Below are positions 47,661 through 58,534 of a stretch of 64,000 bases of DNA, one piece after another. Location: positions 25,435,126 through 25,499,125 of the forward strand of contig OX387195.1 of NCBI GenBank assembly GCA_947561395.2, given 5' to 3'. The translations under genes were made by a program, and so were the position numbers. The DNA comes from Buxus sempervirens. Taxonomy: Eukaryota; Streptophyta; Magnoliopsida; Buxales; Buxaceae. Every line of letters starts with the position of its first letter. Position 1 is the stretch's first letter. The notes under the pieces were generated by a model. That model was not told where the DNA came from, ran no database searches, and was given only the letters and a program-made list of their open reading frames with translations.

Positions 47661-48588
47661 TGTAGACACCCCAAATTGCACTAAAAATGAGAAAATAATT
47701 GAAAATATTAATTGGGATTTGAAACAAGTCAAAAAAGTGTAAAATCTGGCCAAACTGGTCATGACCGTATTTTGTTTACGGACTGGTCATATCTGCAGTT
47801 GATATACGGTCACGGCGTGCCCGTATTAATAATACGGGTAGGGCGCGACCGTAATATATATACGGTCACGGGGTCTTTGTGCGAATTTTACCTTTTTAAT
47901 TTTTGAGCCTTATCTGCACCCAAATATCTCTCTTGGATAATCGAATTCTCTTATTTATCTGTTCGAATTATCTCATTTATCCTTGTGGATAAAGGATTGG
48001 CATGATCTTATGTTTAACTCAAACTAAAACTCTATCTTGCTAAACCTTGGACCAACCATACCCCTGTGTTTGCCTATAAATAGAGGGCCTCTCCTCTAGC
48101 TTAAGGCCACTAAATTTTGAAGAATCAAAAGCTCCAAGAGAAGAGAAGGAATCCCTGCTGCTCTGCCTGCTCAATCCAGGTAAGTCCCCTATCCCTTTTT
48201 ATTTTCTGTCTTCAATTCTAGAAGTAATAGGATCGTCTCTATTGCTGTAGAATAAGGCCATATTTGTTTTTGTATTCCTAAACTTGTCTCTAAGTACCTC
48301 AAGAGTCTCTCTAGCCGTAAAACGTGAAGAGAGAACTAGGGGAAAGGGGAACAGGTGGATCCCTAGAATAGAACCCCATATCTGTTTTTTTGTCTTTTTC
48401 ATAGAATAAGGCCTTCTCTGGTTGTTTTTTTTAGGAGGGTTATTTTTACCCTAAAATTTGCCTTTTGTGCTTATTTAATATTTTGGTGTCCATTCACACC
48501 TAAATTGAATGGTGGCGACTCTTTGTTTTATATAATCCCGTGTGATGATTGAGGAAATCATAATTTTGATTTTTTCCCATGTCTCACA
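47661..48588 (+). mobile_element. Solo LTR, 928 bp, same family as 963-3728
   Basis: It begins TGTAGACACCCC at 47661 and ends CCCATGTCTCACA at 48588, with a perfect 5-bp duplication CCTAT at 47656-47660 and 48589-48593. Terminal sequences, including GGTGTCCATTC, GAATGGTGGCGACTCT and GGGTTATTTTTACCC, match the reverse complement of the LTR at 963-3728. The promoter-like CTATAAATAG is at 48074-48083 and the splice-donor-like CCAGGTAAG at 48176-48184, spaced as in the longer copy. Upstream of the TATA box lies a set of palindromes at 47760-47867, for example CCCGTATTAATAATACGGG. No internal retrotransposon genes are present. Confidence 0.9.
47760..47867. repeat. Palindromic stem cluster in LTR U3
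   Basis: CCGTATTTTGTTTACGG (47765-47781), CCCGTATTAATAATACGGG (47820-47838) and a 21-bp ACCGTA..TACGGT stem (47847-47867) are near-perfect inverted repeats built on the core CCGTA/TACGG. They hold the same position as the GTATCCGG/CCGGATAC array of the longer LTR but have an unrelated core. Confidence 0.75.
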
Positions 48589-48593
48589 CCTAT

Positions 48594-50130
48594 GGATAAT
48601 GGAATGGTGGTGGTGAAGGTTGTGGAGTAGCAATTATTTTAAACAATATATTTATAAGTTTGAATCATGTGCATAATTTGTTAGAATCATTGATAATTTG
48701 TTAGGATCATTCAAAATGTAAAATGTGTGGGAAACTATTCATAACAATCTCACTATGCTCTATAATGAGAAAACGATAGTTAATTATGTACTTAGAATAA
48801 CAATTGTATTGTACAACTATGTGTCTTTACATGAAGCCACAGGTTTTCAAGCTAACTATGAAGAAAATCATATTAAGTATGCGATATTAAATCATTAAAA
48901 TTTTTATTTAATGATTGCAAGAACACATCTAAAATAATTGAGAAAGAATTGGAATCCAGTCAAATACATCCAAAAAAAATTTATAGAATAGAAGTAACTT
49001 TACTAAAATGTATTAAATATGATCATAATTTTAAATTGTTACATTATGTCAAAGCCCCATTTTTTCATGCATTATATTTTATGGCCTAAAATGTTATTTT
49101 AGATATATTAATTATCTTAATGTAACATCCCATTTTTAGCTTCGGTTGTGTTCTTTATGGTTTCACGTGTAATGCTATTCCTTATTGAGTGATTATTTGT
49201 TTTAGCAATAATTTATTAACTATAAGGTGATTAATGTGATATTAATGTAAATTATTTAGTTTGAGTTAAACCTATATTTGGATGCAAGAATATGTATTTA
49301 TGCTTCTACAATTATTGTGGCATTTTTTTGGGATTTAATTAATAATTGTTCGTATTTTATTGAATTAAAAATGAAAATTTTAAAACTTAATTATTCATCT
49401 TTTGTTTGATTGGTGTAGTACCCTTGTATGGTGTTACCATCAAGTGTGTGAGCTACCTTAGTGTCTAAGAGTCCAACGTGAGTGGGTTTTAGTGATTAGA
49501 GTTAATTGGGTTGCTTGTCTAGAGTAGTACTAAGGTTAACAGTTTAGGTGTCTTATTCCTATTGGACTCCTATGGTGTGAGGTATGGTGTTGGTGCACTA
49601 GTAAAGCAAGAGATACATGCTATAATTTGGGGTTAGTACTATGCATCTACCACTTCATGCTTGAGGTGGCTGTTGAAACAAAGGATTGTCGACACCTAAT
49701 CGGTAAGGTGTCAACAATGGTAGTTTTTTTGGAATATACAAATCAGATAAAATAGTAGTATTTGTGCATGTAACTAGTTACTTGATAAGATAGGAGTGTT
49801 CGGATGGATAGATTTTTATTGGGTATAGGAGTTTTTTTAAGGAATTTTTTTTTTCTATTACCTGGCCAAAATCTTAAAATATTTCGAAGAGTTTGCTTGA
49901 GAAATTGTACAGACAAAATGTTAGACATTAGCCATAACTGAAGACAGATTTTTGACATTAGCCATAACTAAAGATATCAGGTGTTAATTAGGTTTTTAAT
50001 TTGATGACATGCTGACTGCAACATCACATAACAACGAAGGTGAACCTATGACTTGTGAGGTTTGAGAGTGTTTAGAGATCTCGTTTAAAAAATTTCTCAA
50101 TTGATTAGGGGAGAAAGTTTGGTTACATCT
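48594..50130. other. Gene-poor region, possible old LTR fragment
   Basis: AT-rich and without coding sequence. From about 49133 (TGTAACATCCCA) to about 49720 the composition changes to a GT-rich segment that looks like a retrotransposon LTR. I found no paired end or target duplication, so this is tentative. Confidence 0.35.
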
Positions 50131-50400
50131 ATTTATATCTATATCTATATCTATATTACATATAACGAGAACATGCCCCTTGGGAAGTGTGCCAACAAAT
50201 ACGCATGACTTCCTCCAAAAAGTCCTTACCACTTGTTGTGAAGGCATTGTTAATACAGGTACAAATAGTCAAAATCCTGCCTATTCATTTAAAATTTAGA
50301 TAGGTGTATAACTATTTCCTCCCACCACACATGGATATCATTGCACATGTACCCGCTAGTGTTACATACATGGCCCACAAACCTCAATACCCATGATATG
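50131..50400. repeat. Dispersed repeat, copy 1 (pair at 57235-57460)
   Basis: Shares ordered blocks with 57235-57460 in direct orientation: ATATAACGAGAA, TGCCAACAA, AGGCATT..TTAATACAG, TTATTTAAAAT-like and CACATG..ACCC. It opens with an ATATCT microsatellite. This copy ends about 180 bp before the glyoxalase ATG. Confidence 0.6.
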
Positions 50401-50582
50401 AAAGTTTAAACCATGCATTATCTAGTATTCATTAGCATGCACGTGCAATACGCACGCGTCACGCATTCACCCCCGGTTTGTTGTCTTCGGACGCGTAAGC
50501 AATAAACCGAATTCATGCCCGGATAATCTTTCGTTCAAGACAATCAAAACCACATCGCTACTGCTAAAACAAGCAGACAAAA

Positions 50583-53239
50583 ATGGCCGCAGCAGGAGTT
50601 TCCCTTAACCACATAGCCAGAGAATCATCCGATGTAAAACGTCTCGCCAAATTCTATCAGGAGGTAGTTTCCTCCACGGTTTCCTCTCCAAATTCCATCA
50701 TACCATACATCATTCAATTTTATCGGAGGCATAGAGTGTTGTGTTTTTTCCCCCTTTTTTCTCTTTTCAATAAGGATTTTGGCAATACTTTGCAGATCTT
50801 AGGGTTTGAGAAGATAGAGAGCCCCAAATTTGGGGATTTTGAGGTGATTTGGTTGAGGCTTCCTGGTGCTTTCTCTCTGCATCTCATCGAGAGAAACCCA
50901 GACTCCAGGCTTCCTGAAAGCCCCTGGACCTCCGTATCGCCGGTCGCCGACCCCAAGAATCTTCCCAGAGGTCATCACATCTCATTTGGCGTATCGAATT
51001 TCGATTCCTTCGTTGCAACCCTGAAGGTACTCTTTTTCCTTTAACTAATTTTCTTTGGAGTTGTGGTGCCGTGATTATGCGATATATCGAATTTCAAATG
51101 TTTTTTTACTATTTCAAATACTGTCTGTTAATACAAAATATCATTTACAACAAGAACAATACAGATATCGTCAGCAAATATAAAGTATATTATAACTTTG
51201 TATGTCCTACTAGAATGTACTGTAAACCATCATCACCATTCTCTTCATATCGTTGTTTGTAAATATTATGCGTAATTTAACTTAGTAAAGCCTAGTACGA
51301 TGTGCTGTGAACAACCACCTTCAACATTGTGTTCCCATCCTTGGTAAAGTGGTAATACATCTCCCCTTTTAGGGTCTGAGGTTTGATTCTATGCAGTTCC
51401 ACAGGAAGAGCTTGTTTTATGAGAGGCTGATCAGTGGAGGGCTTCCTCCTCTCTTCAAGCCCATTTGTCCCCTTTCATTGTAATAAGAAATACCAAGAAA
51501 CTAAACATCAGAATGGTGATAATCTGAAAGGGTTGTTTTAAGCTAAGGAGAGACTAGGGTGGGAATAGATACACTGCATAGTGTTTGAGAATAGGGATCA
51601 CTTCCAGTGGTTTGATTTGCCTACTCATCTATCAATTGAATTAGTGGTCCACCTCAGAAACAAGCCATTCAATTAAACCAATGGTTCATTAATGGGTTTT
51701 TTTTTTTGAGTAATAGGCTCTGGTTGTTCACCTTTTAAAAATTATTGTTTATGCAGTTCATTCAATACATACATAGTGTTTTGATCTAATATTTCAATTC
51801 TCCCATGCTTCAGCAGTAATTGGCTATTAAAATTAAAAAATAAAGGTTAACTAGCAAGCAACGTGGACCACAAATAACTGTAAATAATAAATGAAAACTT
51901 GCAGTTATGTGGAAAAAATAATTGATTGATGTTTAAAAATCTAGGCAGATTTCATACTCAGACATTTGATGACCATGGTTTTAGAGGACACAACAAAATA
52001 AATTGCAGGATGATGTCTCTGTGGCTCTCAACATTAATCAGTGTAATTCTTAAGCCGAATTTTGGATCAGAAGGATTTTAAAAATCCCGTGGCTTCTAAG
52101 TATTGGATAATATGAATATGTTTTGCCCGATAATATGGCCTCAGGCATGGACTGAGTGAAAATTCTTGCATGATATCAAGGTTGTGATTCACAGTATTTC
52201 AGCTGATATAACGTGGTTCTCTTATTGCTGGTGTGAGATGCTCCATATTTTAGGTTGGGACGAGGCTAATCTGACTCTTCTCAAGCCTTGTCAAAACCGT
52301 CCCAAGAAAACTTACTTTGCTGCTAATTTGCTCCAGTTCCTGCAAGACCATTTGAAACTGTGAAAGACTTTGCAATACTGCATGACTGCCCTCCATCTTG
52401 CCCACTGCTCCCTGCCCCGCCAAAAACAAGGAACTCATTTCACATATGCAATTATGAAGAGCTAGCTACAGGAATCTCTCTATGGCATAATCCTGGAAAC
52501 TGATTTACTTAATTGAACATATACCAGGTTACCTGCAGTGCTGGATATCAACTACGAAGGAACAATTTAATATATGGCTCCATTTTGGTGCATACACTAC
52601 AGGAACTTGTATCAATGAGTTGTGTAAAATGGCCATTCCCCCTCATCTGCATGTGGTTGATGAGAATGACTTGAAATTTCCATAAACATGCTTGTTAGTT
52701 TGCATGCTAACAAGGACTGTGATTTAAATCTTACTTTCTTGTCCTTTCATTTGATTGTTGATTGAGGTGGTATTGCATGTCAACATTTCCAAAATCTCTT
52801 CAGTGTTCTATAATCACATTTCTACCTTCTTTCCTGTTAATTGATTGACTTACTTGGAAATGGTTCACAGGAAAAAGGAATTGAGACTTGTGAGAAGACC
52901 CAACCAGATGGAAAGACAAAGCAAGTGTTCTTCTTTGACCCAGATGGTAAGCTCTCGTTGCAACTTTGCATCAAAATTCTTCATCAAGTCCAGGAATTGA
53001 TCCCTTTAACCAGATCTTCCCAACAGGATAACATTCATTCACTAGTGTGAATTACAGGGGTCATCCCGTGAGTCCTGAAATAGTTATTTTCAACCTTTTT
53101 ATGCTCCATTTACGAGAGTGAATTACAGACTTCCTTCTGTATTTCATGTATGAGAGTTTAATATCTATCTAAAAAGCCTTCTTTGTAATATGCAGGTAAT
53201 GGATTGGAGGTTGGCAGCTGGGAATCTCCACAAAAATGA
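50583..53239 (+). CDS. Glyoxalase I-like / VOC-superfamily protein, four exons, 143 aa
   Basis: Exons 50583-50663, 50796-51026, 52871-52946 and 53196-53239 join in phase with GT-AG introns; the stop is TGA at 53237-53239. The protein begins MAAAGVSLNHIARESSDVKR. It shows the VOC fold signature LAKFYQEILGFEKIE, then FSLHLIERN, RGHHISFGVSNFDSFVATLK and VFFFDPDGNGLEVGSWE. The metal-ligand positions of the family (His in LNHI, His/Glu in the central strands, Glu in GLEV) are present by pattern. Length fits the small plant lactoylglutathione-lyase-like group. Substrate is not predictable: members include glyoxalases and glutathione transferases of other types. The first ATG is preceded by AAAA and fits the exon phase. 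Intron 2 (1.8 kb) holds a SINE. Confidence 0.92.
51338..51495 (+). mobile_element. tRNA-derived SINE in glyoxalase-like intron 2
   Basis: A pol III A box-like TGGTAAAGTGG at 51342-51352 and a B box-like GGTTTGATTCT at 51380-51390 have tRNA-like spacing. A unique body ending in CATTGTAATAAG at about 51490 follows. The arrangement fits plant tRNA-derived SINEs. Target duplications were not resolved. Confidence 0.55.
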
Positions 53240-53856
53240 AATTGCAAGTTGTGCTACCATGTGAGAGAAAATATGTAGGTAGAATAAAGAGATAAATAAG
53301 CGGTAGCCTTTTCAGAATAAAAGAATGTCTTGGAGGTAACAATGTACATAGAATGACAATTCGTTTACCTACACTGTTTGTACAATCTGGTTCTTTTCTA
53401 TTTCTTGCTCTTGTTTCAATAATCTCTCTTGGCTGCCCGGTGGCCCAATTTCAGCGGTTAAAATTTGAATATACATTGATGACACAAAATTGCTTTTCGC
53501 AAAACAGCAAAAGACCTGGCCTGTATCGAACTAAAAATGTAAAAGAAAAAACACAATGTTGGGGAGTGTGGCGCTTGGATTGTCGACTAAACCCTAACTT
53601 GAACCCTGCTCAATTTATGAATTATAACCCCTGGTCGTTACGGAGTGGGCGTTAGTTTTTTTTTTTTTCTCGAAAAGAAAAGCTTTTTTACAGAATATAT
53701 ACGTACATAGTTACTTAATATTAATATTAGTAAGGATAGTTTCTTGTTGGATACATGAATCTTTTATTAAGGATTTTTGAAGTTTTTTTATATAAAAGTT
53801 AAAAAGCCCGTTAGAATCTTAAAGAATATTTCTCAAGGTTCGCTTAATCAAGAGTA

Positions 53857-55204
53857 TAGGGGTGCAACTCGATTTGGTTCGGTCCGGGTTGATATCAACG
53901 CAAGACCAAACCGAACCTACATATATTCAACCCAAAACTGAACCGAATTCTAAACCGAAACCTTAAAACCGAAAACCAAACCGAAGTTGAATGAAATAAC
54001 CGAAACCCAAACCGAACCGAACCAAAGTACTTTGGTTCGGGTCGGGTCGTGGAAATTTTTTTTTTCATTTTGCCAATAAATAAAAAAGAAAGATTATTAA
54101 ATAAAACGGATGATTTGGAAATTTTTTATTTTTGAATTTTTATTTTCATAACTATTTGAGAAACAATGGTTTCAATTGAAACAGAAACCATTTATCAAAA
54201 AATGGTAGTTAGAAACCACGTGGTTTAACTTTTAAGTTTTGAAAGTTAAAATCACCGTTTCAGAAACCATTTATCAAAACCATGTGGTTTGAAACCATGG
54301 TTTCAATTGAAACCACCGTTTCGGAGATCACAAGGGACGAGTCCCAAACCTAGGATCTGGTGAGAGCTCGACCAGTCAATGGGTCGCAGACGTCGTCGAG
54401 CTCGTGAATTATCAACTTCTGGTCGGCGATTTCAACTTCTATGATAGTCATCTCACAGAATAATCTCGGCCTCTTTAGTAACTTTCAATTGAAACCACCG
54501 TGGTTTTAACTTCAAATTTCAAAAGTTGAAACCATTGTTTTAGAAACCATGGTTTTATGGTTTCAGATTTCTCCCTGCCATCGCCCGAGCAGCCATCAAC
54601 GCCATTAGAAAAATGGTTTACCGAAAAATGGAAGACCGAGAAAAATGGAGGGAGCGAGACAAGAGTGAGGGAAGGAGGGAGGGAGGGAAAGAGACGAGAG
54701 AGAGAGAGGGAAAGGTCCCCTTGCCTGTTGTAAAGACTTGTGTTTTCCTCCATGGAACCCATCAGACTAAAACACATAACCCCTTCTGTTCTGGAAGGCT
54801 GTTGCATATATCCGATTGGAACCCCACAGATTGGAAATAGTTTGTTTGAAATGGGGTTCTAGGGTTTGAGATTGTGAAAGATGAACGAATGGGGTTGTTG
54901 GGTTTGAGAATATGAGATACTTAGGGGGGGGGGTTGTAATTTTTTAAAACTTGAAAGGTAATCTTATATAAAATTTAAATTATATATAATAATTCGGTTT
55001 GGTTCGGTTCAGTCTACATAAATACCCTAATTCGGTTCGGTTCGGTTTAACCGAACACCAAACCCAAAACCGAACCAATTTTATTCGGGTTAGGTTTTTA
55101 TGAACCAAAACCGAACCGAAGTATTAAAAAACCGAACCGAACCGAACCAAAGTCGGTTTGGTTCGGGTTGGTTTTGAGTTTACCCGGCCCGAGTTGCAGC
55201 CCTA
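53857..55204. mobile_element. Non-autonomous hAT element, 1348 bp
   Basis: The ends TAGGGGTGCAACTCG and (complement of the right end) TAGGGCTGCAACTCG are inverted. The element is bounded by a perfect 8-bp duplication CAAGAGTA (53849-53856 and 55205-55212). Subterminal arrays of AACCGAACC / GGTTCGGTT occupy both ends (53880-54060 and 55000-55180). The middle contains many AAACCATGGTTT-type palindromes (54160-54310, 54480-54575) around a GC-richer unique stretch (54315-54470). No transposase is present. Confidence 0.92.
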
Positions 55205-55410
55205 CAAGAGTATACATGGTAATTCCTACTTGGTGTATATTTATTATAATTGTCACATATTTATCATCATCCTTATTATCTTTATGAGGATGAATCTCAC
55301 TCTTTCTTCTCAAATGATCATGCAATGAGGGTACATACAGTTTGAGAATTAAGTATAATAAGGTCTAATTCAAAAATAATTTATTTTTTTTTTACTTCAC
55401 TCTCTGATTC

Positions 55411-55925
55411 TAGGGTTGCTTAATGGGTTGGCCCGGCATGAACACAGCATGGCTCGCCTGGCAAACGGGCTGTGCCGTGCTTGGCCTGTCACTGAAAACC
55501 CAGGCACGGCTAGGGCAGGGCTGTGTCTAGCAGGCCGCATAATAAATGCTTTAAAAAATTCAAAAAAAATAGAAAAAAAGAAAAAAAGAAAAAAATTCTA
55601 ATAATATATATTTATTATACACACATTTTTTACATATATTGGGATACAATTTTTCCTAAAATTGTAAAAAAACCTTAAAAAAGGCAAAAACCTCATTTTT
55701 TTTAACACAAGCCCGCGGGCCAGCACTGTTTGGCACGCTTAAAGTGTGCCGTGTTGCTCGCAGAACCATCATGTTTGGCGGACTGTGCCTTGATGTGCTA
55801 AATACCCAGTACCCTAGGCATGGCACTGCCTGCTAGGGGCCACGGACCGTGCCGTGTCCACTAGCGGGCCGAACCAGGCACAAGCACGCTTTAAGCGTGC
55901 TGGGCCGGCCCAATAAGCAACCCTA
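55411..55925. mobile_element. Non-autonomous hAT element, 515 bp, beside the SMP gene
   Basis: Inverted ends TAGGGTTGCTTAATGGG and the complement of CCCAATAAGCAACCCTA, with GGCCGGCCC-rich subterminal sequence. The 8-bp flanks TCTGATTC (55403-55410) and TCAGATTC (55926-55933) match at 7 of 8 bases. It ends 99 bp upstream of the SMP start codon used here. Confidence 0.85.
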
Positions 55926-56024
55926 TCAGATTCCCTTGCATCTTTAAAGTCAAAAATCAAAGGATGGATAAGAATTTCTTTAAAGCGTTAGCCACCTAAG
56001 CTCCGTAAGAGCTGACGGCGCCAC

Positions 56025-56713
56025 ATGTATAAACGGAGCAAGCTGTCCGATCATACAGTTGCCAAGTGTATGAGGAAGAGTTCTTTACCTTACAAAGTTC
56101 TGAATTCTGACGAGAGGCCTCAGTCCGAGCAAGAGCCGATCAGATGTGGTGATGTGTTTACTGTATCCGGTGACGTTGTGGCCACGATGAAAGCAAGGTC
56201 GGAGGCTCTAGCTCCTGAAGAAGACCAATTTACCATTGGAGAAGCACTGGAAGCAGCCGCGTTAAGAGGAGGAGACAAGCCGGTTGAACAGAGTGATGCA
56301 GCAGCGATCCAAGCAGCAGAGATAAGAGCAACGCGTAGTGATGTTGTCACCCCGGGCGGGGTGGCTGCCATTGCTGAGTCGGCAGCGAGTCGCAACGATC
56401 GGACACCGCATGAAGAGGAGAAGACGAGGCCGAGTGACGTTGTCGAGGTAGTAAATTGTTGATTGCTAGAGTTTGTTAGTCGTTGTAACTTGTAAGAGAG
56501 TGATTATGACGCTGCTGAGTGAGTGAGGGTTTGATGCAGGATGCAACGACGAAGCTGCTGAGGGATAGAGCAGTTAGACGTGAGGACGCAGCTGAGATCA
56601 TGGATGCGGAGCTCCGAAACAATCCCAACCTGGCAATGCATCGAGGTGGAGTGGCATCTGGCGGAGTTGGGTCGTCAATGACGGCGGCTGCTAGGCTGAA
56701 CCAGAGTAGATAG
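56025..56713 (+). CDS. Seed maturation protein (SMP / LEA D-34 type), two exons, 198 aa
   Basis: Exon 1 56025-56447 and exon 2 56540-56713 join in phase 0 (GAG|GT..AG|GAT), ending TAG. The SMP-type blocks are EQEPIRCGDVFTVSGDVV, QSDAAAIQAAEIRATRSDV, GGVAAIAESAASRN and, in exon 2, DATTKLLRDRAVRREDAAEI. LEA/SMP proteins accumulate in late embryogenesis and are disordered, Ala- and Gly-rich desiccation protectants; that role is inferred from the family. Start is uncertain: homologues usually begin a few residues before RPQSEQEP, where this sequence has TTCTGACGAG without ATG. In-frame ATGs occur at 56025 and 56070. Length is somewhat short of larger family members but covers the core repeats. 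Confidence 0.85.
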
Positions 56714-58534
56714 CTGTAAATCACCCGATACATCCTTCTTCCTTTTTTCCATTTTTTTCTTCTTAGGTTGTTTTGTTGTCGTTCTTCCTCTGAGACGTTG
56801 GGAGCATACTTCCAAGAGGAGAAAGGGAACTTCATTCCTTTGGGTGAGAGGGGACGTGCGTGCTCATGAAGAAAACCAGAACATATTTTGATTGTGTTTT
56901 TCATTCCATGTACTTTCTGGTGAATCTAGTTTTTTAACGGGGAAATTGGTTTTTTAATGGGGAAATCGATTTCCTCTAATGATCTGATTCAGAACAATCA
57001 CTTTGTTCACCGTAGGGGGTCAAAATGACACCCGAGATGAAAAGGGTGAGAACGGTATCTAAAATTGAGAAGCAGTTCACTAGAAGCTGACAGGTGAAAG
57101 GGGAACAGACTTTCGTTTATTATAGGTAACTGATAAGAAACCTTAAGATTGTACAAGATCTCAATTGTAGATAAGAAACCTTAAGACTTTCGTTTATGTA
57201 GATAAAGATTGTACAAGATCTCAATTGTAAGAATAATCAATCGTATCCATCTATGCCTACATATTATATATAACGAGAATATGCCAGGCCCTTTGGAAAG
57301 CGTGCCAACAACTACAGCTTCTTAGAAAGCCTTTACCCTTCTTTTAAAGGCATTATTAATACAGAGTTAAATCACTGCTTATTTATTTAAAATCTACCGT
57401 TCCCTCCCTCCACATGTAATATTACACATGCACCCCCGCTAATAATTTATATAACATTATACTTTTATTAGTCGAGTGCACATGCACACATGCAGTAATT
57501 CACATAGAATGACGGAATAGTTTTGCAACTGCTAAGATTTTAAACAAATAGATTTTAAACTGTTAAGATTTTAACATAATATTAAAGGACATTTTCTGCA
57601 AAATAAATGTTTTACAAGGTACAGAGAGATACAAATCTCCAATCTTTGAACGGTGTCTACGAATCTAATGAGAACCCTTCCATTTATTCAATCGCTAGAC
57701 AAATATCTATTGCAAAGGTTATTATCGGCCTGAGGTACTTTTAACCTTAAAGGGTTTAACTAGTGCTTTGATTTAATCACCGAACAATATTAAATTAAAC
57801 CTATCTTAAAAGTGACTTGCCGAAACTGGAGGTTCTCACAATTTCTCTTTACTTTCTTCCCCTTTGATACGTAAATTTACTAGCTTCCTACTAAATCAAG
57901 AGGAACATTTTTTAGCAGCAACAACTTCATGATTTTATATCTTAGCCTCTTCAATTCTAATGAGCAAATCAGGTCTTTCAGGAAATTTTACTCTCCTTAT
58001 GCTTGGGGTTTTTTTATTCTATCCAAGACTTCTTGACAACAGCAATCACTTGAAAACCCTCATCCTTCTAGTTTCCTCTGCAGAACTGACAATAAACCGA
58101 TAACTGTGAACATGGATTTAATCCACTTTTTATTTGTCATCTCAAATTCTTGGTCATGGTAAAATTTACGGTTCACGAACTTTATGTTCACCTCTTGATT
58201 ACTCTGATAATTTTACAATACTCACTGAAATTAACAAGAAGAAAAAAATAGTGTCCTGACATATCTGAAATTCTGAAATATGCATCAGCTCTGACAGATC
58301 AACAGATATTACATACTATAACAGATTTAAAGATGAAATGAGTGAACCCAAATTACATAGGCACATTGAATAGTTTATCCCAATCAAAAAGGAAAATGAA
58401 AAAGAAAATAAAAAGAAAAATATGCCGAGGAGAACAAAATTGCTTGCGAGCTGCTTTCAGTTTTACATTATGTAATGTACAAATAAATTAGAAAAACATT
58501 GAACAATAGTAGAGGAAGAGCAGAAGTTCAAACC
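56714..58534. other. Intergenic between SMP gene and MON2 3' end
   Basis: The first 250 bases are likely the SMP 3' UTR. At 56936-56990 a GGGGAAAT phrase is repeated. The dispersed repeat copy 2 lies at 57235-57460. I see no gene. Confidence 0.5.
57235..57460. repeat. Dispersed repeat, copy 2 (pair at 50131-50400)
   Basis: Diverged direct copy of the repeat upstream of the glyoxalase-like gene, with the same ordered blocks and indels. Immediately left, 57130-57220 carries a local duplication of AACCTTAAGA and AGATTGTACAAGATCTCAAT. Confidence 0.6.

Noticed and set aside
53353-53655. 100-aa plus-strand frame after the glyoxalase-like gene
   Set aside because: It lies in the likely 3' UTR and flank and resembles no family.
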